Assembly: GCA_946803715.1 (NCBI GenBank)
Contig: CAMPET010000006.1
Location: 748,029-761,019 of the forward strand
Source: Beroe ovata
Lineage: Eukaryota; Ctenophora; Nuda; Beroida; Beroidae
DNA length: 12,991 bases
Direction: 5' to 3'
Below are positions 1-8,516 of this stretch, in pieces. A program made the translations under genes and the position numbers. Position 1 is the first letter of the stretch. The number at the start of each line of letters is the position of its first letter. The notes under the pieces are model-generated. The model did not search any database. It was given only the letters and a program-made list of their open reading frames with translations, and was not told where the DNA came from.

Positions 1-351
1 TGTGACAGGGTCACTGTCAAACTCCCTATGATGTTCTAAAAATTTCTGTTTGCACTGATTAAAGTAATACATGAAAGTAGATAAATCACTGTGAACTAAT
101 TCATCAGTTGGTAATTTATCTATCGTAGAGAAGTAAATTTTACTCTTGAAGACATTTATCAAATTCCTGTAAGGAATTATTAAGGACTCTTCTGTCTGGA
201 AAATGAATCTATTAAAATAATGTCCTGATATGTGCAAGTGCTCCGCACACATCTGCATAGCTTTCATGACTGAAGTCCTTGATGGAATTGCTAGAGACTT
301 TCCATCATGAAGGTGGATTGATATAGAGGAAAGCTGTACCATGACTTCCTT
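1..351 (-). CDS. Internal exon of an unidentified conserved protein (partial)
   Basis: The minus strand is open for 117 codons, from 351 to the window edge at 1. A pyrimidine-rich tract (cactttttccaatag) ends in AG at 353-352, so the exon most likely starts at 351 with K-E-V-M. An alternative is translation starting at the ATG at 342. The composition is that of a globular protein (many aromatic, Ile and Leu residues, with HYFNRFIFQ, YFSTIDKLPTDEL and FMYYFNQCKQKFLEHH) and has no low complexity. Residues about 5-35 (VQLSSISIHLHDGKSLAIP, then a helix-like stretch with several Met) look like the beta-beta-alpha start of a ubiquitin-like, RA or FERM-F1 fold; that is only an impression. I do not recognise the family. 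The gene continues off the left edge, and no convincing upstream exon was found between 352 and 2800. It is on the same strand as IFT54, whose stop lies about 2.5 kb upstream. Confidence 0.6.
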
Positions 352-1719
352 CTATTGGAAAAAGTGTAATCATCCAGAATATACTTGGGCTCAGTTTCAT
401 TTCATACCATCATATGGCATAGGAATAGATAACTCTGATATGCTCCATGTAAAACTCTACCTTCAAAGATGATACAAACCAATGATCATTTCACTTTTGA
501 TTGAGTTATTGATTCTTAGCTGATTATATGAAATGAAACTGTATATTTGGAGTGATTTGATGATGTTAAGAAGCATTCCTTGAAACAGTTTTAAGTGTTT
601 ATTATTGAAATCCCCAGGAGGAGTTGAAACTATTTTCGCATATATCTTTTGATCAAGTAAAACCATTATAACATTAACAATAGAGCTTTGAAATAACAAA
701 TTATTAGGGGTGCAAAAACGTGTGCAGTGTCAAGTGTTAGAATGATAGAATAGTCGAACAATTCTGAATCAGTAGATGCAAATGTTTGTAGCAATAATAT
801 CAATAATATAATATAATATGCTAGAAAACCCACCAAGTGGAGGTGATTCACTACCCATTGAAAGACAGCAGGACGTTACTTTAGGATGCCAGCTAAACAT
901 GACCAGTGATCAAAATCCAACCTACTTATTTGAACCAATGATTTTATGAAGGAGCACTTGATCACAATTCGGCCATTTCTTTGAATAAACACAGAAAATG
1001 GTGCTTGCCCAGTTGTCTGACTTTCAATTTGCCTGACATATTGTTTTTACAATAACATTGTATTATACGTGAGTGGAAAAGAATAAATGCAGAGCAGAAG
1101 CAATATTCAATAACTCAAGAGAAATTTGACTTTTGCTCAAATCAAAACCTACTTGCATTCATCCCATCAACAAAAAAACGTTATCAAAGCACTATCATCA
1201 GAAATGAGCTCCCAGTTCACTATTACAGTATTAACACCTGTCCATGGCAACACGCACTTTAACTTTAAAATCAGCAGGTGCATTTAGTGACGGACATTGG
1301 GATAAACAAACAACCAAATTATAATATAGATTATGGTCTCACAAATTTCCATGCCAGTAATAACTCATCTAGTAGCTTTCTCACCATATGCACTTAAGCT
1401 GCCTATCAATTCAAAAAGCGTCATTTCCCTTTTTCTTGGCGACAAAGGGGTTTTGCCACAGAAAATTATTAAATTTAGCTGTATTAGGTAAATACTAAAT
1501 AGCTCTCTCCTTCAATTTTCTCCACAGTACTAATGACGAAATATACCAGTAATTATTGGGACTGAAACTTTGTGATTCTTCCTTGTACTTTTTAAGGCGT
1601 GTATATAGTAAAGACGTTGCGCGTTGTTTGGTGATGCTAGACACTAGACAGTAGACCTAGAGCCTCTAGCTCTGACCATGAGGCATAAGGCGTGCCGGCG
1701 TGCCGCAAAACGCAGCGCT
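352..1719. other. AT-rich non-coding stretch
   Basis: This is intron and/or intergenic DNA upstream of the 1-351 exon. Two short minus-strand open stretches (463-699 and 666-851) are AT-driven, lack phase-compatible splice sites joining them to the exon at 351, and are not called. A half-conserved RFX X-box-like site (ATGGCAAC, 1247-1254) is too weak to annotate. Nothing else was recognised. Confidence 0.5.
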
Positions 1720-1781
1720 GCACTAGCTGGTTGGTTGATCAGTGCTAGCGCGCTAGCACTGATCAACCAACCAGCTAGTGC
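1720..1781. repeat. Perfect 62-bp palindrome without spacer
   Basis: Bases 1720-1750 are the exact reverse complement of 1751-1781, with the centre at agcg/cgct and no loop. The arms carry ctggttggttgatcagtgct and its complement. Symmetry breaks at once outside 1720 and 1781, and no clear target-site duplication is visible. It could extrude as a 31-bp cruciform. It may be a solo foldback element or a head-to-head duplication. It lies about 77 bp from the next foldback in a GC- and CpG-rich island of about 450 bp. Confidence 0.95.
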
Positions 1782-1858
1782 GCGCAACCCGGGCTTCGCT
1801 TCAGTTATTGTAACTGCACTATGACTAATGACTATGCAGTATGCACTAGCTCAAGCTG

Positions 1859-1989
1859 TTGTCAGATTTTATCTGACCTCAGTTAGTCAGTTTCTCGCGC
1901 GCGGCGCGCGCGCCTTCATCGAAGGCCGAAACAGGATTCGGCCTTCGATGAAGGCGCGCGAGAAACAGAGGTCAGATAAAATCTGACAA
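1859..1989. mobile_element. GC-rich foldback/MITE-like element, copy 1 of a family
   Basis: The terminal inverted repeats are ttgtcagattttatctgacc (from 1859) and its complement ending at 1989. Each terminus itself contains a small palindrome (gtcagat...atctgac). Inside, a second inverted pair (cgcgcgccttcatcgaaggccgaa against ttcggccttcgatgaaggcgcgcg) surrounds a short loop near 1931-1936. The left arm has extra CG-rich bases. There is no coding capacity, and no intact target duplication was seen (left flank tcaagctg, right flank cggccatg). The termini match those of the 10204-10265 element at 14 of 17 positions, and the interior matches 9364-9424. Confidence 0.8.
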
Positions 1990-2814
1990 CGGCCATGGCG
2001 CCATACATGATGCTCATGCACGGCCAGTGGCGGCCACCGGCCACGGCGCGGTCCGAGCAGCATAGCTTTTTTAGCAGGACTCGACGGCCAGTGGCCACAA
2101 GGGTTCGGTAGGGAGCCCGGAGCCGAGTTATCATTACAAATTAAATTAAGACTACATGAATACAGACTACAAGTACATGAAGTACGATAATCGAATTCAA
2201 GCTAGGATGATTAATTGATTAGATGCTCCCTAGCTGAGATAGGATATTAATCTCATAATCAGTAAACGAACTGACCGGCAAATGGCAATGGCACAATGCA
2301 AGCAACAAGCAACCAAATTCGAAATCAAAATGCATAATCAAATCTTAAATTTTGTTAGCGTAATAGCTAAGCTTGTTAAGCATTAATTCATTTGCAATTA
2401 CGTATGCATTTTCTTATTTTTCTATGTTCAATATGTCCATATGATCATGCATGCCAAATGGAAACACCAACAATTCTGCTGCATGCGTCATGCAGCATAG
2501 CTCGATATAAAGGACGAAAGCTTGACTAAGCACTGTCAGTCAAGCATGGCATGTTAACTGATAATTGTGGATGACTGATTAACTCGAAGAGTTAAGCAAA
2601 GCGATATCCTCACAATACAAAGTCTGGAATGATAACGATCATGCTGCCAGCAGCACTTTCTGTGAGGCGTAAAACAGGTAGGTACAACTGTTATAATGGA
2701 AACTGATTTCGATCCAATTCCATGTGGATCCATCAAACTCAATTCCTCGTGCAGAATAATGACCCGCAAGTTTGGCGGGTCTTGGCAATGGTAGTGCCTG
2801 CTGCTGCAGGGAAG
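1990..2814. other. Non-coding region 3' of IFT54
   Basis: The first about 120 bases are GC-rich, with two copies of cggccagtggc (about 2021 and 2084). Small hairpins then cluster at 2478-2496 (gctgcatg/catgcagc), 2520-2545 (gcttgact/agtcaagc) and 2579-2595 (ttaactc/gagttaa). This region should contain the IFT54 3' UTR, but no canonical AATAAA was found on the minus strand close to the stop at 2815. Confidence 0.5.
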
Positions 2815-5800
2815 TCAAGGTGCACTGAAACTCATGGTCGATAACATCTGTTCAATCTTGTGATCATTGTTGTGGATGTTGCACTTCGTTGAATTGATCT
2901 TATTTATCTGAAACAGTGTTATCTATGGTGGATCAGGAGGGTCACACAGAATTTTTTCTCTGAAAAATAAAATTTGACCCTTCTGATCCAAACACATGGA
3001 TCACAGAGTTCACCTCAGGTGACCCTCCTGATCCACGTGCGCTTCTCTGGGGTCAAGTCGAAATTCAGTGACCCTCCTGATCCACCTTACGTGGATCAGG
3101 AGGGTCACTCAAATCAAATTTCACCCCAGGGAAGCGCAACTTGGATCCACGTGTATGGATCAGAAGGGTCAAATTCTATATTTCCGTGTGACCCTCCTGA
3201 TCCACCATAGTTATCTGCTGCAAGTGGGGAATTGGGGATGCCAGGTTTAGATCACCGATTGTAGCATGGATACCCAATCATGGATGAATCACAATTCACA
3301 TGATCAACAGACTCCTATCCAATTTGCAACATACCATATCAACAATCTGTTGCTCTGTTTCCTCCAGTTGATCTCTGAGAGGCTCTAGTGTTTTCTCCAT
3401 GTGACTGAAAATAAGTGAGAGTGATGCCAATTCAAATTCATATTACTATTAGCAATGAGGGGAAATGATAAATGAATCTGATGGCCGATGGGGAATTACC
3501 ACTTCTAATTACCTCTCCTCTGCCTTGATGGCAGTTTCGTGATACTTGTTCTCAGAACGCCAATTCTCCAGTTCTTTTTGCATGCTATCCAAGTCCTCCT
3601 GTAGGTAGTCCAAAACTTTGCCCAGTGGCGCTGCACTGCTGGCCAGAGTCTGGATTCCTGCTCTCAGTTCATCGATCTGTCGGAAAGTCACTCAATGATT
3701 TTGGTCTGTTATTCGAAATAGAGTGATTGTCGATTGAGGGATACGTGCGATAATGCCCGAACGCAGTTCTTGCACTGCGAGCACAGGAATAGTGAGCGTG
3801 CAACTTTATAGTCCGGGCATACATTGCCAAAATTTGACGTTTGAGAAACTAATTGATATAAATCTGATTCCACTAACCACTTCTACTAGGCCCCAATAGG
3901 TCTCTAGATACACCAGAAAAAAATGTTATATTAGCGGATATAATGCCCGGAGAGTATCATAATATCTAATGTCAGTTCCGCGCGGCACGCGCGCACAAAA
4001 TCTTACTGCACTGAATGCTGAAATATGTTGCTTTTTACGAGTTTCAGGCTAATTTGGGCAGAAAATTGACGTCGTTGCTTGGCGACTTAGCTCTTTTTGA
4101 CAGATAGCGTAATAACGACATGTATAGTAACTCCCTTACATGTCGAGCTGGTAGCAGTCGAAGGCATTGATACTTTCAAACATTAAGCTACGTATTGGAG
4201 GTAATGAAAAACAACGATGAAATTAGGTATAGGTTCTATTGCAATTCGACAACTGACCTGTTTTTTTACAATAGCCCTTTCTTTTTGTCGTGCAGCTTGA
4301 TTCATAATGGGCACTTTGTCGTCCTGCAAAGGATTATCATTTCAAATTGATATTACGGTTTAAACTATAGTGCAATATCTGTCACTGTGTCACCATCAAT
4401 GTGTCACATGCCAATTGTCCTCACTGTGTCACCATCAGTGTGTCACATGTCATCAATCTGTCATATGTCAATTGTCATCACTGTGCTACCACCAGTGTGT
4501 CATCAATGTCTCATATGCCAATTGTCATCACTGTGCTACCATCAGAGCGTCATCAATGTGTCACATGTCAAATGTCACCACTATACCACGAGTGCTGCAC
4601 CTGTTTATCTGGTCCAGTGTACTGTTTCTGAGAGTCGATGATCTTCTGCACCAGACCGCCGTGCTGCCCTGTGCTGCTATTCAGAGACACGGTGGCTTTG
4701 ATCGGCGCTGTTTCTTCCGGTCCCTCGCTCACAAACATATCGTCCTCGTCCTCGTCTTGGGTGGCGGACGAGTCGACGATGATGCCGGCCGGGGGCCGAC
4801 CAGAACCTTCCCTGTGGGGAAGACGACATAGTACTTGATCTTTGTTCATACATTTTGTGGTAACAGAAGAGTGTACGGAATCCCACGGTTTCGATTTCTT
4901 GTTTAACATGCAGCACAGCGAGGACCTCCACCTGATCTCGTCAGTAGAGAAATAGGTAATTCACAACATTTACACCGTGAATAAATGGCAGGGCGCAAAT
5001 GATGGCCGATGGGGGGTTCACCGCAAAGTTATACCTCGTGTTAACTTCTGGCGGCTGGTCGTCGTCCCTCTTCTTTATTCGTGGTGGCGCGGGTCTCGCA
5101 CTTGTCGGGCGTTCTCTACGCTTCCTGCAGAGAATCATCAATTAGAGGTGGGAACAATTAGATTGGATAAGAGTCGACAATTAGATAGAGAGGGAGTAGA
5201 GGATAGAGATCCGTCAGTCAGAGTATCCCAGTATGATGTGGAGATCTATTACAGGTATGTACATACCCAGATACAATGGGAACTGGGGGAGGGTCAGCAG
5301 GTTTGATACCAATGACAGCTTCCGCGTACGTCGGCTTTTCATCGTCTTCAGCAGCTACAGAGTATAGAAATGCGTGTTAAGTTATGCATGAACGGGCGAG
5401 AGCCGAGATATGCAATGCATACTAGTGTGCTTGATCAAGGGTTGTGCCTCAGGGTTGTGCCTCGAAAAGTTGGAAAAAAGGGCGCACCTTACTGATCAAT
5501 CAGTGTAATCCGTATTATCTTTACAATCGCGATGAGATTGTGATTGCCTACTGATGATTATTGTACCGTGTGTCACATTTGATCATGATCATTGACTGAG
5601 CACAACAAGGAGATCATCAGGGTGATCATCAGACGACATCAAATTATAGCACGTACGCTACGATAATGATCATGTTCCCAGCAATTCTAGCGACGGTAAA
5701 ACATGTTATTGGTCGTATGACAAGAAGACCTGGTGTTTCTAAAAGGTGGAATGAGGATTTAGGCCGATGTCGGGCGGAAGATGCATCTCGTCCTTTGTGA

Positions 5801-8516
5801 ACACGACTTGATTTAACACGGAGGTGATGACTCTTATCCAGTGATCCTGAATACATTACCAACTCAACAAAGGGCAGAGTGTCAGGACATACTTTCAGCA
5901 CACCACACTATAGTATTGAACTGATCGAATTCGTTATATGTAAGAAATGCTTAATTGCTGCATTGCTACGCGTCTGATGACAGTGCTGAGAATGAAAATC
6001 GGTACGATTTACGGATAACACCACTATATTTTATTACTCGATAACACTGTTACCATGGTACACTGTTACCATGGTACAATGTTACCGTGGAACACTGTTA
6101 CCATGGAACACTGTTACCATGGTACACTGTTACCATGGTACACTGTTACCATAGTAGTAAGGTGCTTACCTGCGGCAGGTTCAGTGACAGGAGGGTCAGG
6201 TCTCCGGCGAGCTCCCTTTGCTGACGAGGGACGAGGAATACGCGTGGGAGCGTCATCCTCGTGGAATCCATTCGTCAGAGCGCTCTTCTCCTCGTCATCC
6301 TCACCTTCCTGGAGACGTGCACGGAGTCAACGCTNACGTGCGCATGGAGACAACGTGCGCATGGAGACAACGCGTGTATGGAGACAACACGTGCATGGAG
6401 ACAACGCTTGCATGGAGACAACGCGTATATGGAGACAACACGTGCACTCGCGCTTCACGTTGTAGGTACTTATTTCACAAGATGGTGGTACAATATCGAG
6501 TTTACAGGTATCATAGCCACTATAACAACTACCTCGTTTCCGGCGGTCTCCGGTTGTTCCACTTGGCCCTCCTTAGGTTCCTCGTCTTGAACTGGTTCGG
6601 GTTTGGGTTCTTCCACCTCTTTTTTCACATCGTCCTCTTTCACCTTCTCTTTCTTCACAGCTTCCTCACCTCTTCGAGCTCCGTCATTCGGCTCCCTCGG
6701 GCGCTCCCTGCGTCCTCTTTCAGGTCGCTCCTTTGTGGCAGAGCGTTCTTTAGACCCACTAGGGCGTTCTTTAGGCCGTTGTTTATTGTCCTTTGCAGAA
6801 ACTTTTTCTTTGGACGGCGCCCTCTCTTTGGACGAGACTCTTTCTTTAGAGGACACGCGTTCTTTAGATGAGACGTTTTCTCTAGACGATGACTGATCTT
6901 TGGAGCGAGCAGCACCTCCATCTTTAACCCTTCCTTTGGAGCTGCCTCGTTCAGCACCAGCTCTTGCTGACTTGTTGTCCTCTGCCTTGCCCTTCGGCCT
7001 TTTCTCTCTCGCTCTCCCGCCATCTTTACTTGCACTGAGATGTTGTGGATTATGTATTCAATATTAGAACATTCTAATGATCTCAGTTATGTTCTCAATG
7101 CCTGACTTCACTGCCGTGCCATAATAGCCCTTGAGCATTGAATTGCCATAAGTCACAAAGTGGACAACGATTGAGGTCAAATTTGGGCAGACTGTTTTAA
7201 AGTCATGTCCATAAATCGTATAAATGGCTTATTAAATGTCAAAATGCGTAATCGAACACTTGATAAAAGCTTTTTGAAAGCGTTTCTTCTATCAGATTTA
7301 CAAATTCTTCAAAAACAGATTCCTCAATATTGTAATTCTTTAGACTATGATTTCGCTTCTGCTGCTTTCACGGTGGACCACTGTGATAATTTCTAAATTT
7401 CGAGTCGTGTTTATAATATCAAAACAAACTCACTCTGCTTTCTTGCCAGGCTTTTCGCCTTTTTTCACTTTTTCAACGACGTCACTGTCGGCCTGTGTTG
7501 AGATACATATTCCATTTAAATGTGAATAACTTCATATATATATTAATCCATTTGGAATCATCTTCATTCATCTCTTGCATGATTACGAGCTATTTCATGT
7601 TCTGGGTGTACTATGTGTACTACCTTACTTACCCCTTTCGCTGCACATCTTCCCAACAGCTGGAGGAATTCATTTGTTTTTTCAGGTTCCTGTCCTGCTA
7701 TTATCTTTGATGGTCGTGCTGCCAGAGATGACCCTGTAGCTAGACCTGAGCATACAATAGTCAATAGGTACCATAATATATCTTCATTTTAGTTCTTGGT
7801 TAATTGTGTGAGGACAAAAACATATGATAATGCATGCGTAAGTGGTCACTAGACACTAGCTTTTTGTGATAGTGAAAGCAGTTAAAACATAATAAATCAG
7901 TAGCTAAACTATATAAGTAATTCTCGTACATACCAACAGCATCGATAGCTTTTTGTAAAAACTGAATTTTCTGCTCCTTTTCCTGGACATAGAATTTGAA
8001 AGTTTATAACATAGGAGCAATGCAGTCCATCAAATAATATGCAATGCAAACTGTGATGCTCAACATAAAACCCTTCATAAAACCTTCATTGTCCAATGCC
8101 TACTCCTGGTTTGTTTCTATTAGTTTATGTGTCTATTATTGTTGGTGAACATTGTACCTTTACATTAGCAGAAGTTTTCTCATTTTCTGCATACAATCCT
8201 TCAAGGAAGCCAGTATTTTTTATCACCTGAACAAAAAGGACATAGATGAAGCTTTTTTGAGAAATTAAGACTTAATTCCAGAATTGAATTATATATTTTA
8301 CAGCACAACTATTGAATATATATTTTTATTCATTAGTAAAAGACATGGCTTTGGTTAGATCACATGGTAGAAAAATGGATTATACCCAACCTCAGAGATA
8401 ATATCATGGAGATATCTGAAGGGGGGCTTTGAAAGGAGTTTCTCAGTCAATGGCGGTTTCTTGATAATTTTTCCCAGTGATTCCTGGGTCTTCTTGATGA
8501 CTGCCGAGTCAACCAT
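2815..8516 (-). CDS. TRAF3IP1: TRAF3-interacting protein 1 / intraflagellar transport protein 54 (MIP-T3), 14 exons, complete
   Basis: IFT54 is an IFT-B subunit that binds microtubules/tubulin with its N-terminus and IFT20 with its C-terminal coiled coil; it acts in cilium assembly. Exons read on the minus strand (high to low): 8516-8391, 8226-8158, 7982-7934, 7745-7633, 7492-7434, 7034-6533, 6308-6170, 5354-5267, 5124-5035, 4811-4601, 4323-4258, 3676-3513, 3404-3335, 2907-2815. They total 1839 nt, 612 residues plus TGA, somewhat shorter than vertebrate orthologues. All introns are GT-AG and all junction phases agree. Family signatures are [20 protein letters not shown] (residues 21-40), [20 protein letters not shown] (about 94-113), [14 protein letters not shown] (about 330-343), [16 protein letters not shown] (about 388-403), HGGLVQKI (about 462-469) and [17 protein letters not shown] (about 521-537). 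The ATG at 8516 gives the usual N-terminus; a phase-compatible upstream exon is discussed in the findings. No RFX X-box was recognised upstream. Confidence 0.96.
2923..3210. mobile_element. 288-bp foldback element made of inverted GTGGATCAGGAGGGTCAC motifs
   Basis: The ends are ctatggtggatcaggagggt (from 2923) and its complement ending at 3210, flanked by ttat on both sides (2919-2922 and 3211-3214), a probable 4-bp target duplication. The motif gtggatcaggagggtcac occurs as exact copies on the plus strand at 2928 and 3091 and on the minus strand at 3019, 3068 and 3188. Diverged copies (gacccttctgatcca type) sit at 2976-2990 and 3156-3170. The whole element folds about a centre near 3088, so each half is itself built of alternating inverted motifs. 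It fills most of IFT54 intron 13 (2908-3334), 15 bp from the acceptor of the last exon. It has no coding capacity beyond repeat-driven frames. Confidence 0.88.
3753..3820. repeat. Interrupted inverted repeat in IFT54 intron 11
   Basis: The arms are atgcccg (3753) with ttgcac (3770), pairing with gtgcaa (3798) and cgggcat (3814). A third tataatgcccgg occurs near 3939. It may be a degraded foldback element, but the arms are short. The rest of intron 11 (3677-4257) shows nothing recognisable. Confidence 0.35.
4380..4580. repeat. Degenerate minisatellite, roughly 50-57-bp period (IFT54 intron 10)
   Basis: A unit of the type ccaattgtcatcactgtgct followed by accatcagtgtgtcatcaatgtgtcacat recurs; its ccaattgtc/tcaattgtc core starts near 4411, 4468 and 4518. 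Shorter internal words (gtgtcacatg, catcaatgtg) also repeat. It lies wholly inside intron 10 (4324-4600) and opens overlapping false frames rich in Cys, His and Ser on the plus strand. Confidence 0.8.
5438..5463. repeat. 13-bp tandem duplication
   Basis: The word agggttgtgcctc occurs twice in direct succession in IFT54 intron 7. It is small and probably of no functional importance. Confidence 0.9.
6045..6156. repeat. 16-bp minisatellite, 7 copies (IFT54 intron 7)
   Basis: There are seven uninterrupted 16-bp units of cactgttaccatggta starting at 6045, 6061, 6077, 6093, 6109, 6125 and 6141. Copies 1, 2, 5 and 6 are identical; the others differ at one to three bases. Each unit contains the near-palindrome taccatggta, so the array can form many small hairpins. 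It ends 13 bp from the donor of exon 7 (exon end at 6170). Confidence 0.97.
6309..6437. repeat. 17-bp minisatellite running into the acceptor of IFT54 exon 7
   Basis: Six 17-bp units of the form acgtgcgcatggagaca run from 6336 to 6437 in phase, and a broken seventh starts at 6438. The variable part is the middle (gcgc, cgtg, cttg, cgta), while atggagaca is constant. On the other side of the N at 6335, the sequence 6309-6334 (tggagacgtgcacggagtca and onward) is a degenerate continuation, which brings the array up to the splice acceptor at 6310-6309. Confidence 0.92.
6335..6335. other. Undetermined base (N), probable assembly join
   Basis: This single N stands at the boundary between the clean 17-bp minisatellite and its degenerate continuation, in an intron. 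A one-base gap next to a tandem array suggests a contig join or a collapsed repeat rather than a true single-base ambiguity. The IFT54 reading frame is unaffected. Confidence 0.7.
6533..7034 (-). other. IFT54 exon 6: charged low-complexity linker with SSKER repeats
   Basis: This 502-nt exon is the largest in the gene and encodes residues about 140-306. It is almost entirely K, R, E, S and P. Its centre is a run of hexapeptide units ([24 protein letters not shown]) followed by looser KERP/SKER units, that is, an 18-nt tandem repeat in DNA. The second half turns acidic ([17 protein letters not shown]). A Lys/Glu-rich linker at this position is typical of IFT54 and is the fastest-evolving part of the family. 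The bias opens long false frames on the opposite strand. Confidence 0.93.
7434..8516 (-). other. IFT54 N-terminal calponin-homology-like domain (exons 1-5)
   Basis: Exons 1-5 encode about residues 1-138. Residues 6-42 ([18 protein letters not shown], then [19 protein letters not shown]) and the [20 protein letters not shown] motif in exon 4 are the most conserved part of the family. They form the NN-CH domain known to bind tubulin and IFT partners. Exon 5 carries the family's post-domain helix and the start of a Lys-rich linker ([14 protein letters not shown]). Introns 1-4 are short (164, 175, 188 and 140 bp) and free of obvious repeats. Confidence 0.92.

Larger units (their letters stand above)
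2815..4323 (-). other. IFT54 C-terminal coiled coil (exons 11-14)
   Basis: Exons 11-14 encode residues about 483-612, the MIP-T3 C-terminal coiled coil that binds IFT20. Key segments are [20 protein letters not shown], the [18 protein letters not shown] helix, [19 protein letters not shown], and a final exon with [10 protein letters not shown]...[13 protein letters not shown] before the stop. The final exon is only 30 codons. It follows an intron that is two-thirds foldback element, yet its acceptor (actgtttcag, AG at 2909-2908) remains canonical. Confidence 0.93.

Noticed and set aside
463-851. Minus-strand open frames upstream of the 1-351 exon
   Set aside because: They are AT-rich with many Ile and Leu; no donor/acceptor pair joins them in phase to the exon at 351, and the composition fits chance openness.
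1247-1254. RFX X-box candidate (ATGGCAAC half-site)
   Set aside because: Only one half of the motif matches, and it lies far downstream of IFT54 rather than at its start.
2974-3250. Plus-strand frames with DPPDPP-like peptides
   Set aside because: They are produced by the inverted gtggatcaggagggtcac motifs of the foldback element.
4370-4831. Overlapping plus-strand frames rich in Cys, His and Ser
   Set aside because: They arise from the roughly 50-57-bp minisatellite of intron 10 and from the antisense of exon 10; three frames are open at once, as expected of a repeat.
4380-6437. CRISPR-like arrays
   Set aside because: The arrays at 4380, 6045 and 6336 are direct tandem repeats without unique spacers, in introns of a eukaryotic gene.
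6218-6871. 217-codon open frame on the plus strand
   Set aside because: It is the antisense shadow of IFT54 exons 6-7 plus the 17-bp minisatellite. Its F/R/S-rich composition is the complement of the K/E/S-rich linker, and it crosses true splice sites.
7205-7529. Plus-strand frames beginning at 7205 and 7347
   Set aside because: They lie antisense to IFT54 intron 5 and exon 5; no motif or splice support was seen.
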